Positions 54,793 through 62,427 of a DNA stretch of 64,000 nucleotides are shown piece by piece. The notes below the pieces were generated by a model. It did no database searches and was not told the DNA's origin. It worked only from the letters and a program-made list of their open reading frames with translations. Numbering within the stretch: position 1 is the first letter of the stretch; each line of letters starts with the position of its first letter. The position numbers and the translations under genes were made by a program. The stretch is from Actinomadura sp. J1-007 (GTDB lineage Bacteria > Actinomycetota > Actinomycetes > Streptosporangiales > Streptosporangiaceae). The stretch is taken from positions 4,464,001 to 4,528,000 of the forward strand of contig NZ_WING01000001.1 of NCBI RefSeq assembly GCF_009793335.1, given 5' to 3'.

Positions 54793-56820
54793 GTGTCGAT
54801 GACCAACCGAGGCCGGAGGCGGGCCCCCAGGAGGCACGCCGTCTCGCGCGGGACGCGCGCCCGCACCGTACGCCGCCGGACGATCTCGGTGGCGGTCTGC
54901 GGAACGCTCGTCGGCGGGCTGACCACCGGCTGCTGGGCCGAGCCGTCCGCGATGCCCGCCGTCCGCGACTTCCTGATCGCGTGGCAGGTCGGCAACTACA
55001 AGGCCGCCGCGGGCCGGACGACCGGCGTCGACCGGCACGAGGTCGAGACCGCGCTCGGCCAGGTCCGCGGGCAGCTCGACGCCGCGTCCCTCAAGCTCGC
55101 GCTCGGCATCCCGCAGCCCGAGGGCGGCGGTGACGGCGACGGGGGCGGCGACGGCGACGGGCCGAAGGCGATCGAGAAGAAGGGCGACAGCGCCCGCGCC
55201 CGCTTCTCCGTCAAGGTCGACCTCGGCGAGAACGGCCAGCCCTGGACGTACGCGGGCCTGATGAGCCTGCGGCGCAAGGGAGGCCAGTGGAAGGTCGTCT
55301 GGGACCCGTCGATCATCAACCCGCAGCTCAAGCCGGGCCAGCGGCTCGCGGTGAAGACCGAGGTGCCGCGGCGCGGCGACATCCGCGACAAGACCGGCCA
55401 GTCCATGCTGCGCAAGGTCAACGCCGTCGACGTCGGCGTGATCCCGGGGCAGCTCAAGGACCCGAAGAAGACCGTGGAGCAGCTCACCCGGTCCATCAAG
55501 ATCGACGGAGCGCGCAAGCTCGACTCCGAACGGCTGCTCGGCCGGGTCCGTTCCGCCCCGCCGCAGAGCTTCCTGCCGCTGCTGACGCTCCAGCGCCCCC
55601 AGCACGACCCGCAGATCGCGCAGCTCTCGCAGATCAGCGGCTTGCAGCAGCGGGCCGTCCAGGTGCCGATCGCCCCGCGCAGCGCGTCGGAGCTGGTCGG
55701 CTCGCTCGGCCCGGCCACCGCCGACCGGCTCCAGCAGGTCGGCGCCCCCTACCAGCCCGGCGACACGATCGGCGTCAGCGGCCTCCAGCTCCTCCAGCAG
55801 CGCAGGCTCGCCGGAACGCCCACGATCCGGGTCGTCGCGCAGGACCAGAGCGGCAAGACCGTCGAGGAGCTGCGCTCGTGGGAGGGCCTGCCGCCGAAGA
55901 CGCTCGACACCACGATCGACCCCGCCTACCAGGCGCGCGCCGACCAGGCCCTCGCCTCGATGCGCGTACCGGCGTCCATCGTGGCGCTGCGGCCCAGCAC
56001 CGGCGAGGTTTTCGCGGTCGCCAACAAGAACGCCGGCGGGCGCAACCTCGCGATGGAGGGCAGCTACCCGCCCGGCATGACGTTCGGCGTAGTGTCCGCC
56101 GAGGCGCTGCTGCGCGGCGGGATGACCCAGGCGACCAAGACCGACTGCCCGGCCACGGCCACGGTCGGCGGCCAGACGTTCGCCAACCGCACCGGCCGCG
56201 GCCACGCGCCGACCAGCCTCGCCAACACGTTCGCGCTCGGCTGCGAGACCACGTTCGCGCAGCTCAGCGGCAAGCTGAACGCCACGACGCTGCTCGCCGA
56301 GGCGGGCCGCTTCGGCATCGGCGCCGACTGGGGCCTGTCGGTCCCGCACTTCTCCGGCAGCGTCCCGTCGCCCGCCAACGACGGCGAGAAGGCCGCCACG
56401 GCGATCGGCAAGGGCAAGGTCCGGGTGAGCCCCCTCGCCCTCGCGGCGATGGTCGGGGCCGCCGAGGTCGGCGCCTGGCGTCCCCCGTACCTGACCAGGG
56501 ACACCGGGGAGCCGAAGGCGTCGCTCGTCCAGACCATCGACTCGGTGCCGCTGTCCAACCTGAAGACGATGCTGCGCCGTACGGTCACGGCCGGCACCGC
56601 CCGCAACGCCAACGCCCGCGGCGGCGGCAGCGTCTCCGGCGTCGCGGCCCTCGTCAACTACCAGGACGGCAAGCGCGTCCGGACGATCTCGTGGTTCGTG
56701 GGCTCGCGCGGCGACATGGCGTTCGCCATCGCCGTCGAGGGCCGCGTCTCCGCCACGAAGGTCGCCAAGCAGTTCCTGACCGGCGCCCCGGCGGCGAGGA
56801 CCACGACCCCGGCCCGCTGA
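54793..56820 (+). CDS. PBP-like protein with lost transpeptidase motifs
   Basis: This 675-residue exported protein has a signal region ending TTGC (possible but non-canonical lipobox), an NTF2-like domain (~residues 55-170), a dimerisation-type linker, and a transpeptidase-fold domain from ~residue 400. All three transpeptidase motifs are changed. SxxK (PPGSTFK) is PPGMTFG (Met429, Gly432); SxN is GCE (483-485); KTGT is TAGT (599-602). The fold remains recognisable, so a pseudoenzyme is likely, perhaps a scaffold or sensor. It starts 3 bp after smpB. Annotations calling it an active PBP would be wrong. Confidence 0.85.
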   Translation: MSMTNRGRRRAPRRHAVSRGTRARTVRRRTISVAVCGTLVGGLTTGCWAEPSAMPAVRDFLIAWQVGNYKAAAGRTTGVDRHEVETALGQVRGQLDAASLKLALGIPQPEGGGDGDGGGDGDGPKAIEKKGDSARARFSVKVDLGENGQPWTYAGLMSLRRKGGQWKVVWDPSIINPQLKPGQRLAVKTEVPRRGDIRDKTGQSMLRKVNAVDVGVIPGQLKDPKKTVEQLTRSIKIDGARKLDSERLLGRVRSAPPQSFLPLLTLQRPQHDPQIAQLSQISGLQQRAVQVPIAPRSASELVGSLGPATADRLQQVGAPYQPGDTIGVSGLQLLQQRRLAGTPTIRVVAQDQSGKTVEELRSWEGLPPKTLDTTIDPAYQARADQALASMRVPASIVALRPSTGEVFAVANKNAGGRNLAMEGSYPPGMTFGVVSAEALLRGGMTQATKTDCPATATVGGQTFANRTGRGHAPTSLANTFALGCETTFAQLSGKLNATTLLAEAGRFGIGADWGLSVPHFSGSVPSPANDGEKAATAIGKGKVRVSPLALAAMVGAAEVGAWRPPYLTRDTGEPKASLVQTIDSVPLSNLKTMLRRTVTAGTARNANARGGGSVSGVAALVNYQDGKRVRTISWFVGSRGDMAFAIAVEGRVSATKVAKQFLTGAPAARTTTPAR

Positions 56821-56878
56821 CCCACCGGCACAGTCCCGTCCCACATCGTTACTGTTTTGTTGTCTCTTTACTCCGGGG

Positions 56879-57065
56879 GCGCAACCATCCCAGGGGCCCC
56901 GGGCGTCTTTATGGGTGACTGAGACACCGCTTGGGGGGTTGCGGACTCAGTCGCCGTGATGAGACCAGAGCCTCGTCTCGGGGGAGGCTCTGCCGTCCGG
57001 ACCGGCCCGACCCTGCCGGTCGGCCCCGGTGAGCGCCTAGCGCGCTCACCGGGGCGTCACTTTTT
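56879..57065 (+). ncRNA. Candidate multi-hairpin small RNA
   Basis: Between the PBP-like gene and ssrA is a ~190-nt stretch with stacked hairpins. They are a 10-bp stem GGTGACTGAG/CTCAGTCGCC (56914-56923, 56946-56955, one G-U), a 9-bp stem CAGAGCCTC/GAGGCTCTG (56966-56974, 56984-56992), a 6-bp stem CCGACC/GGTCGG (57007-57023), and a 14-bp terminator with TTTTT (57023-57065). An AT-rich tract at 56845-56872 may carry a promoter. I see no ORF with a good start. It may be a stand-alone sRNA or an mRNA trailer; a named family is not known to me. Confidence 0.5.
57023..57065 (+). terminator. Intrinsic terminator with T-run
   Basis: A perfect 14-bp stem GCCCCGGTGAGCGC with loop CTAGC is followed by GTCACTTTTT. 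It ends the PBP-like gene or the candidate sRNA. Confidence 0.85.
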
Positions 57066-57096
57066 CCGCCCCCGCCCCGGCCCGCCGGGAATCCTG

Positions 57097-57126
57097 TTGC
57101 CCCTGATCGCGTTATCCTTGTAGCGT
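57097..57126 (+). promoter_or_regulatory. Candidate ssrA promoter
   Basis: TTGCCC (57097-57102), 18 bp, then TAGCGT (57121-57126). Transcription would begin near 57133, giving a ~40-nt leader that RNase P would remove. Confidence 0.45.
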
Positions 57127-57171
57127 CAATCGTGCGGACGTCCCCGGACGGCCGCGTTGACAACTCAACAT

Positions 57172-57541
57172 GGGGGTGACCGGCTTCGACTTCGGTAGGT
57201 CGAGCCAGGGGAAGCGGGTCGAGGGTTGCTGTCGTGACCTCGTAAATCCTGTGACAGCAAACCAATAACTGCCAACAAGAAGCAGTCCGAGTTCGCTCTC
57301 GCCGCCTGAGCGAGTAGCGAACTCTGTCAGCCCGGGTACGTCTCCGCCCCGGGGTCTGGCATCGTAAGGAGACTCCACCTGCACACTCGGTCACGGAGCG
57401 TGTAGGGAAAACAAACAGTGACTGAGCCTGTCGGCGACTTGCCTGCGTGAGCGCCGGGGCTGAGAAAGCGACGAGCAGGCTGCGCCCGGAGAAGCCCTGA
57501 CTCATCACCGAAGGACGCGGGTTCGATTCCCGCCACCTCCA
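57172..57541 (+). ncRNA. ssrA: tmRNA (ssrA)
   Basis: The 370-nt gene begins GGGGGTGACCGGCTTCGACT, typical of tmRNA. It has an acceptor stem pairing GGGGGUG with CACCUCC, a T-arm GGTTCGATTCC near the 3' end, and a resume codon at GCC 57271. The tag reads ANKKQSEFALAA and ends at TGA 57307-57309. The CCA end is not encoded. It rescues stalled ribosomes with SmpB, whose gene lies upstream. The 46 bp around the 3' end are repeated at 61221, which suggests integration at this site. Confidence 0.96.
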
Positions 57542-57553
57542 CGAGGCGGGCCC
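57508..57553. repeat. att-like direct repeat, ssrA copy
   Basis: These 46 bp span the 3' end of ssrA, from CCGAAGGACGCGGGTTCGATT to GGCGGGCCC. They recur at 61221-61266 with one mismatch (G57521 versus A61234). The T-arm and acceptor 3' strand lie within them. Confidence 0.8.
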
Positions 57554-57870
57554 TCGTGCTTGTCGCGGCTTGCGCCGCGCCTGCGCCGGGGCCCGCGATG
57601 CTTTCCTGGGGGGCGACCCCCAGACCCCGAGGCGGGCCCTTGTGCTTGTCGCGGCTTGCGCCGCGCCTGCGCCGGGGCCCGCGATGCTTTCCTGGGGGCG
57701 ACCCCCAGACCCCCGGCCCCAGGGGCTCCGCCCCCGGACCCCCGCCCGCAGCGGCTGGGCTTGGTGGGGTCGTTCAGGTTCGTTCACGCGGGCCCTTGTG
57801 CTTGTCGCGCTTCGCTGCGACTTCGCCAGGGGCCCGTGATGCTTTTCTGAGGGCCCCGATCCCTGAAGCG
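57543..57870. repeat. 85-86 bp tandem repeats after ssrA
   Basis: Two near-identical units (57543-57628 and 57629-57713) begin GAGGCGGGCCCTNGTGCTTG, run through GCGATGCTTTCCTGGGGG and end with CGACCCCCAGACCCC. A third degraded unit lies at ~57799-57870. Each contains the hairpin CTGGGGG...CCCCCAG, which may terminate ssrA. A fourth copy follows the second att-like repeat at 61256-61345. Confidence 0.8.
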
Positions 57871-58334
57871 TGCCCCTTGCTTGTCGCGGCTTCGTCGCGT
57901 CCGGGGCCAGCGGGGGTGCTGTTGGTGCGTTCGGCGGCGGCGTGCTCCAGGGCCCAGGGTTCCGCCGTTGCGGGTGGTGTTGTCGGCCCACTTGGCGGCG
58001 AAGGCGCCCGCGAACAGATTGAGGCGGCTGGGTCGGCGGTCGTCCAAGCGTGGAACCGGTCGGCACAGCTCGACCACGTGACCCGGCAGGGCGCGGCGGG
58101 CGGTCTCGTCCGGCACACTCCGCGCCCGCCGTCCCGGTGGCCTGCCGCACCGCAGCTCGGCCTGCCCCCAGCGCCGCTACTGCGGTAGGAGCCCAGGCAT
58201 GGCCGCCGCGAGGGGCGGAGGTCACCCTACTCCTCCTATCCAGGCACGAACTGTGATGGTCTGATTGCTGTGAGGAATCGCCTCGTCGCCGAAAAGGGTG
58301 GCGGGGACATCCCCAACGTGACCAAGGAGGAACC

Positions 58335-58487
58335 GTGGCTGCTCATACCCAACCCCGCGACTGCGGCCCCGTCGACCTGAACGCCCTGGCGGCGGTCCCC
58401 TCGCCGGAGACCGACAACCACTCGCGCTACTGCACCCGCATGTGCGACCTCACCTACATGTGCGACGACTACTCCACCCAAACCTGA
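58335..58487 (+). CDS. Small Cys-rich peptide, RiPP-precursor candidate
   Basis: This 50-residue peptide starts at GTG 58335 after AAGGAGG (spacing 4 nt), a near-perfect ribosome binding site. It begins VAAHTQPRDCGPVDLNALAAV and continues through PSPETDNHSRYC to TRMCDLTYMCDDYSTQT. Four Cys residues are present: Cys10 in the front part and Cys33, Cys37 and Cys43 in the tail, which also has Ser/Thr residues. A short leader followed by a Cys/Ser/Thr tail is a common layout of RiPP precursors. No maturation enzyme is certain nearby, though a kinase-like gene follows. It may instead be a small metal-binding or toxin peptide. Confidence 0.6.
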   Translation: MAAHTQPRDCGPVDLNALAAVPSPETDNHSRYCTRMCDLTYMCDDYSTQT

Positions 58488-58518
58488 ACTTGAGCGCCCC
58501 CGGCGCCGAGAATGACCG

Positions 58519-58555
58519 ACGCCCGCCCTCCGCTGTTTACGCGGAGGGCGGGCGT
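58519..58555. terminator. Bidirectional terminator hairpin
   Basis: A 15-bp perfect stem ACGCCCGCCCTCCGC with loop TGTTTAC lies between the convergent peptide and phosphotransferase genes. Confidence 0.85.
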
Positions 58556-58566
58556 TTCGCGTTGCG

Positions 58567-59364
58567 CTAGCCGACCGCGATGCCTCGGTGATCCGCCCAT
58601 TCCTGGGTCGCCAGCAGCATCGCCTTCATCCATGCCGGATCAGGGTTCCGTTCCACACGCTCACGCCACATTCGCAGCGTGGCCGCAGCGAACGCGGAGA
58701 CCGCGGACGGGTCGGCGGCCCGCCACGCCGGGCACCCGCTCGCCCACTCCTCGGCGGCCTCGGCGTCGTGGCCCGCGGCGATCAGCTGCACCACCAGCAG
58801 CGCCGGGTCGATGAACGCCGCGCCCCGGGTGGGCCACGCCCAGTCCACCGCCCAGGTGCCACGCTCGCCGATCAGCAGGTTGTTCTCGTGGATGTCGGTG
58901 TAGAGCAGCGTGTCACCGCGGAAGAGTTCGGCGTCCCGGTCGTCGGCGTACCGGTTCCAGCGGGTCTCCGCCCAATCGTGGGCGATGCCGGGCAGCGGCA
59001 GGGCACCGATCCTGCTGATGATGTCGACGATCACCGGCAGGTCCGGCGACCCGGGCGTGAAATCGCAGGCGCGTCCGTCGATGACCTCGAAACCAAGCAC
59101 CAGCCACCGGTCTTCTTCGGCCCGCCACCGCACCGGGGGAGACAGCGGCTGGACGTAAGGATTGACGAGCCCTTCCCGGACCAGGGAGTCACGGCGTCCG
59201 CCCGGCCGGTTGGGGACGGCCTTGACGAAGAACGCCCCCTGGGCGCTGTCGACCATGCCCGTGAACGCCGACTCGCTCCCGTGCGAGGTGGGCCGGATGT
59301 CGGCGAGGTCGCCGGTGTGCGGGTGGAGCAGCTCCTCGAACCCCGGTCCGGGAAGGGTCTTCAT
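58567..59364 (-). CDS. Phosphotransferase, APH-like
   Basis: This 265-residue protein has the protein-kinase-like fold of aminoglycoside phosphotransferases. The Brenner-type motif is LLYTDIHENNLLIG, where Asp and Asn are kept but the usual His is Tyr. The metal Asp lies in VDWAWPTRGA. An N-terminal ATP lysine is probably in FFVKAVPN. The substrate could be an antibiotic, a sugar or a peptide; nothing in the sequence decides. Within the island it lies between the small Cys-rich peptide and the regulator remnant. A link to peptide maturation is speculation. Confidence 0.8.
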   Translation of the reverse strand: MKTLPGPGFEELLHPHTGDLADIRPTSHGSESAFTGMVDSAQGAFFVKAVPNRPGGRRDSLVREGLVNPYVQPLSPPVRWRAEEDRWLVLGFEVIDGRACDFTPGSPDLPVIVDIISRIGALPLPGIAHDWAETRWNRYADDRDAELFRGDTLLYTDIHENNLLIGERGTWAVDWAWPTRGAAFIDPALLVVQLIAAGHDAEAAEEWASGCPAWRAADPSAVSAFAAATLRMWRERVERNPDPAWMKAMLLATQEWADHRGIAVG

Positions 59365-59431
59365 CTCAGCTCCTCACGCCTTGGGATTGCACCCGCTGCC
59401 CGGTGTTCCCGGGCTGCACTCCTGGTCGGGA

Positions 59432-59761
59432 TCGCAGCCGCCCGAACGGGCCGATGACGCGTGGGCGGACGGAGATCCCCGCGTGTACGGCACATGGGCC
59501 CAGGTGCGAATCGCCGCAGCCCTGGCACAGGTCATGCTGGGTGAGCCCGAAGGAGCGGCCCGGGAACTCTCCCCGGTCTTCGACCTGGGGAACGAGTATC
59601 GCGTCGTTACCATCATCGGACGGATGACCGAGGTCGTTCAGCGTCTCGGGCACAGCCGCTTCAAAGGCGACCCGCGCGCCGTTGCCTTGCAGGAAGAGAT
59701 CCGCGCGTTCCAGGTCGGCTTCCTGGAGCACAAGGCACTCACCGCACCGGAGGTCCCGTGA
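59432..59761 (+). pseudogene. C-terminal remnant of an XRE/TPR regulator
   Basis: Only the end is present: a region beginning near DDAWADGDPRVYGTWAQVRI continues through IAAALAQVMLGEPEG, EYRVVTIIGRMTEVVQRLG and LQEEIRAFQVGF. This matches the C-terminal TPR-like part of actinobacterial XRE-type regulators. No HTH or start lies upstream, since the phosphotransferase start occupies that DNA. The stop overlaps the next gene (GTGA). The missing N-terminus points to a rearrangement in the island. Confidence 0.6.
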
Positions 59762-60381
59762 GCCCGTTCCCCGAGCGCATGTCTGATCATTGGTGGTGGC
59801 GGCCTGGGGTACGGCCCGGCCGGGGCCTGCTGGTCTGGCACATCCTCCTGGACGAGCAGGCCGAGCCGCGCGAACTCGTTCGGCAGTGCCAGGACAAGCT
59901 GGCCGGGCTGCCCGGACTGGACCCCATCCCGCCTGAATGGCTGCATATGACCACGCAGATCGTAGGGTTCGCCGACGAGATCCCCGAAGCCGAGATCGAC
60001 GCGATGCTGACCGAGACCGCAGCACGGTTCGCCAGCCTCTCCCCGGTCGAGGTCGAGCTCGGCAAGCTGTGGTTTCACAGTGAGGCCGTGATGCTCGGCA
60101 TCCGTCCCCCGGACCGCCTGACGCCTGTCCGCGAGGCGATACGCGATGCCGTCGCGACGACCGTCCGTGCGCACCAGCTCGCCTACGAGCCGCATTGGAC
60201 ACCACACGTGTCGGTCGCGTACAGCCACGGCGACGGCCCGGCAGCACCGATCATCGAAGCACTGGCTCTTCGCCCCGAACCTCAGCCCTTGCGGGTCGCT
60301 GAGGTGCACCTTGTAGAGCAGGTGAGAGAGGGCCGACTTTATCGGTGGGAACGTCGGGCAGCCATCGCGCTCGGCACGTAG
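59758..60381 (+). CDS. 2'-5' RNA ligase family (2H phosphoesterase)
   Basis: This 207-residue protein has the two 2H motifs: HMTTQIVG (~residue 62) and HVSVAYSHG (~residue 151). Family members hydrolyse or ligate 2'-5' or cyclic phosphates in RNA or nucleotides. GTG 59758 overlaps the previous stop by GTGA. Its role in the island is unknown; it commonly sits beside XRE regulators in actinomycetes, as here with the remnant. Confidence 0.85.
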   Translation: MSPFPERMSDHWWWRPGVRPGRGLLVWHILLDEQAEPRELVRQCQDKLAGLPGLDPIPPEWLHMTTQIVGFADEIPEAEIDAMLTETAARFASLSPVEVELGKLWFHSEAVMLGIRPPDRLTPVREAIRDAVATTVRAHQLAYEPHWTPHVSVAYSHGDGPAAPIIEALALRPEPQPLRVAEVHLVEQVREGRLYRWERRAAIALGT

Positions 60382-60401
60382 GCTCTGGCACGCGATGCAG
60401 C

Positions 60402-60438
60402 GGCGCCCCGCCTCTCACGCTGAGAAGGGCGGGGCGCC
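60402..60438. terminator. Bidirectional terminator hairpin
   Basis: GGCGCCCCGCC pairs with GGCGGGGCGCC over a 15-nt loop between convergent genes. Confidence 0.75.
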
Positions 60439-60453
60439 AGTCTCGTTTCAGGG

Positions 60454-60927
60454 TCAGGCGACCTTCGCGCGGGCGGCCTCGGAGAACAGCGGGTTGGTCA
60501 TGGCCACGATCTTCGGGACGAACGTGCCCTTGGCGCAGACCAGGCCGGTGGCTTTCTCCTTGGGGGCGAGGGTCGTGGTGTCGATCGCGTTCTCGTACTC
60601 GGCCATCGCGTCGGTCACGTCGTGCTTGGTGCCGGTGGTGTCGGTCAGGCTGAAGTAGAGCAGGTTGACCTCGACGTTCTTCTTCGACTGGTTGGTGACG
60701 GTCGCCTTCACGCACGACAGCTTCATGCCGGTCGACAGGACGGACTTGGCGGGCCGGGCGCGGCGGGCGGCGAGCTTGATCGGCACGGCCTTCGCCTTCC
60801 CGCCGGCGGCCTTGGCGCCCTTGGACTCGGCGCCCTGGACGGGCGTCGGCTCGGTGGCCGGGTCGCAGGCGGTGAGTCCGAGGGTCGCGAGCACGCCGAG
60901 GAGGGCCGCGAAGAGGCGGATGCGCAT
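60454..60927 (-). CDS. Lipoprotein with DUF4352-like domain
   Basis: This 157-residue protein has a signal peptide and lipobox GLTACDP (Cys ~21). A charged linker precedes a beta-rich domain with CVKATVTNQSKKNVEVNLLYF and AMAEYENAID...CAKGTFVP, similar to DUF4352/immunoglobulin-like modules of exported proteins. A disulfide between the two later Cys is likely. The function is unknown. Confidence 0.75.
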   Translation of the reverse strand: MRIRLFAALLGVLATLGLTACDPATEPTPVQGAESKGAKAAGGKAKAVPIKLAARRARPAKSVLSTGMKLSCVKATVTNQSKKNVEVNLLYFSLTDTTGTKHDVTDAMAEYENAIDTTTLAPKEKATGLVCAKGTFVPKIVAMTNPLFSEAARAKVA

Positions 60928-61220
60928 GGGGGTTCGTCCTGTCCGATCGGGGGTTGTGGGTCGCGGCGGGGGGCGTGCTTCGCGGGGTGCTTCTGGGACG
61001 CAGGCCGTTCATTGACCGTTCACCTACCGGTGCCGATGGCACGATCCGGCCAGGCGCGGATGGGAGTGACCGTCAGTTTGGCGGTCACCAAGCACGCCCG
61101 CTTTACGCCCGGAATATGGCCACGAAATGCCGATCGTGATCAACGACAGTCAATCGGGAGAGTGCACTTAGGTGCAGGTCATGCGGCCCATCGTTGCCGA
61201 CGGTTGCAAGCACTGATGTC
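60928..61220. other. Intergenic region without a gene
   Basis: The ~290 bp upstream of the lipoprotein and before the second att-like repeat show no convincing coding sequence and only weak short hairpins. Confidence 0.4.
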
Positions 61221-61266
61221 CCGAAGGACGCGGATTCGATTCCCGCCACCTCCACGAGGCGGGCCC
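61221..61266. repeat. att-like direct repeat, distal copy
   Basis: This repeats the ssrA 3' end with one base change. The flanks differ upstream, but the 85-bp repeat sequence follows it through ~61345. Confidence 0.75.
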
Positions 61267-61585
61267 CTGTGCTTGCCGCGCTTGCGCGCGACTGCGCCGG
61301 GGCCCGCGATGCTTTTCTGGGGGCGACCCCCAGACCCCCAGCCCCAGGGGCTTCGCGCCCGGGGCGCCGTCTGCGGGGGCGGAGGCCATGTTGTGGCGCA
61401 TGGATCAGTGATCGCGCGGGTGCTCGGGTCGGCCTCGTTGAGACGGGTCGCCGCTGTCTTGCGGAGGGGTGCGACGTCACCCATCTGAACGTCTCGGCGT
61501 CCATCCGGACGAGTACAGGCTTGAGATTCCGGTTGGCGTTGCTCGGATTCCGCCCGGGAAGATCAGGTCGGCGTCATCGGCGGGT

Positions 61586-61918
61586 TCAGAGGTTGGTCGG
61601 GGAAGCGAACCACTCCTGGGAGCTTCGGGTGGTCAGCAGCCATATGACCATCAGTCCGAACGGCGGGCTGAGGACTCCCAGGACGAGGGCCCAAGTCTGA
61701 AAGCGGCGGTGCCACAGTCCGTACGCGATCGCGCCGGGCACGAGCGCGGTGGGCGCGGCGACCAGCATGATTCCTGCCAGGAACAGATGGCCGAAGATGA
61801 TCGCACCGATCAAGATGGCGATCCAGTAGCCGATAATGACCATGCCAGGCAGTGCGAAGAAAATCACTGTGACTATTACCGGGGGCGGCGGCGTCTGCTT
61901 CTCGGGCGAAGACACCAT
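61586..61918 (-). CDS. Small three-helix membrane protein
   Basis: This ~110-residue protein (122 if GTG 61954 is used) has three hydrophobic segments: VIVTVIFFALPGMVIIGYW, LIGAIIFGHLFLAGIMLVAA and TWALVLGVLSPPFGLMVIWLL. It has a short Pro-rich N-terminus and no signature motif. It lies just outside the island. I do not recognise a family. ATG 61918 is chosen for its better coding context, but the start is uncertain. Confidence 0.6.
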   Translation of the reverse strand: MVSSPEKQTPPPPVIVTVIFFALPGMVIIGYWIAILIGAIIFGHLFLAGIMLVAAPTALVPGAIAYGLWHRRFQTWALVLGVLSPPFGLMVIWLLTTRSSQEWFASPTNL

Positions 61919-61954
61919 GGGAGAGTAAGCCTCGTGCGATGGGACCCCTCCCAC

Positions 61955-62427
61955 GGCCTGTCTGAGGAATTCTCGCTGCGGAACGTCCTTTCCGTTGGCC
62001 TCGCCGATGTGTTAGCCGTACTGGCCGAACGACGCCAGGTGCCGGGGGCCCGGGGGTATTGGCGTGTCGGGCCTGGACGTGCTCGAAGCTGGCCAGTGGG
62101 AGCCGTTCACCTTTCTGGGGTTCGGGGCGCGATGCGGGCGGCGGTGGGCGAGAGGGGCGGTTGTCAGCCTGATGGGCGCGCGTTTGTTGGTCGGTCGGGC
62201 GGATTCGGTCGTTCTTCGGGGGGCTGCCAGCGGCGGTGTGTCTGCGCCGCCTACATGCGGGCGTGGGCTCGGGCGGTTCGGCGCTCGCTGGGAGTGGTGG
62301 GCGGCTTGGGGGCGGGTTGATGATCATAAAGGGACGTTGGGGATTTGGGGTTCTCTAGTGGGCGGGGCGGGTGAAGTAACGGGGGTTGGGCCTTTCGGGG
62401 GCGGAAGATCTTCGGGAGGGTGGGGGG
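61955..62427. other. Intergenic region without a recognisable gene
   Basis: These ~470 bp contain ORF-like GC-rich sequence on both strands but no start with a ribosome binding site and no known motif. Confidence 0.4.

Larger units (their letters stand above)
57554..61266. mobile_element. Probable integrated island at ssrA, degenerate
   Basis: The 3.7 kb between the two ssrA 3'-end repeats hold accessory genes: a Cys-rich peptide, a phosphotransferase, a regulator remnant, a 2H phosphoesterase and a lipoprotein. ssrA ends are known integration sites of tyrosine-recombinase elements. No integrase or phage gene remains, so the island appears decayed, or it may have been mobilised in trans. Simple duplication of the ssrA end without integration is an alternative. 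Confidence 0.5.

Noticed and set aside
57784..58116. A minus-strand gene in the repeat region after ssrA
   Set aside because: The frame contains charged stretches but overlaps the degraded repeats, lacks a ribosome binding site and matches no family I know.
61221..61252. tRNA gene (T-arm-like sequence near the distal att repeat)
   Set aside because: Only the T-arm and acceptor 3' strand of ssrA are present. There is no anticodon arm and no 5' acceptor strand.
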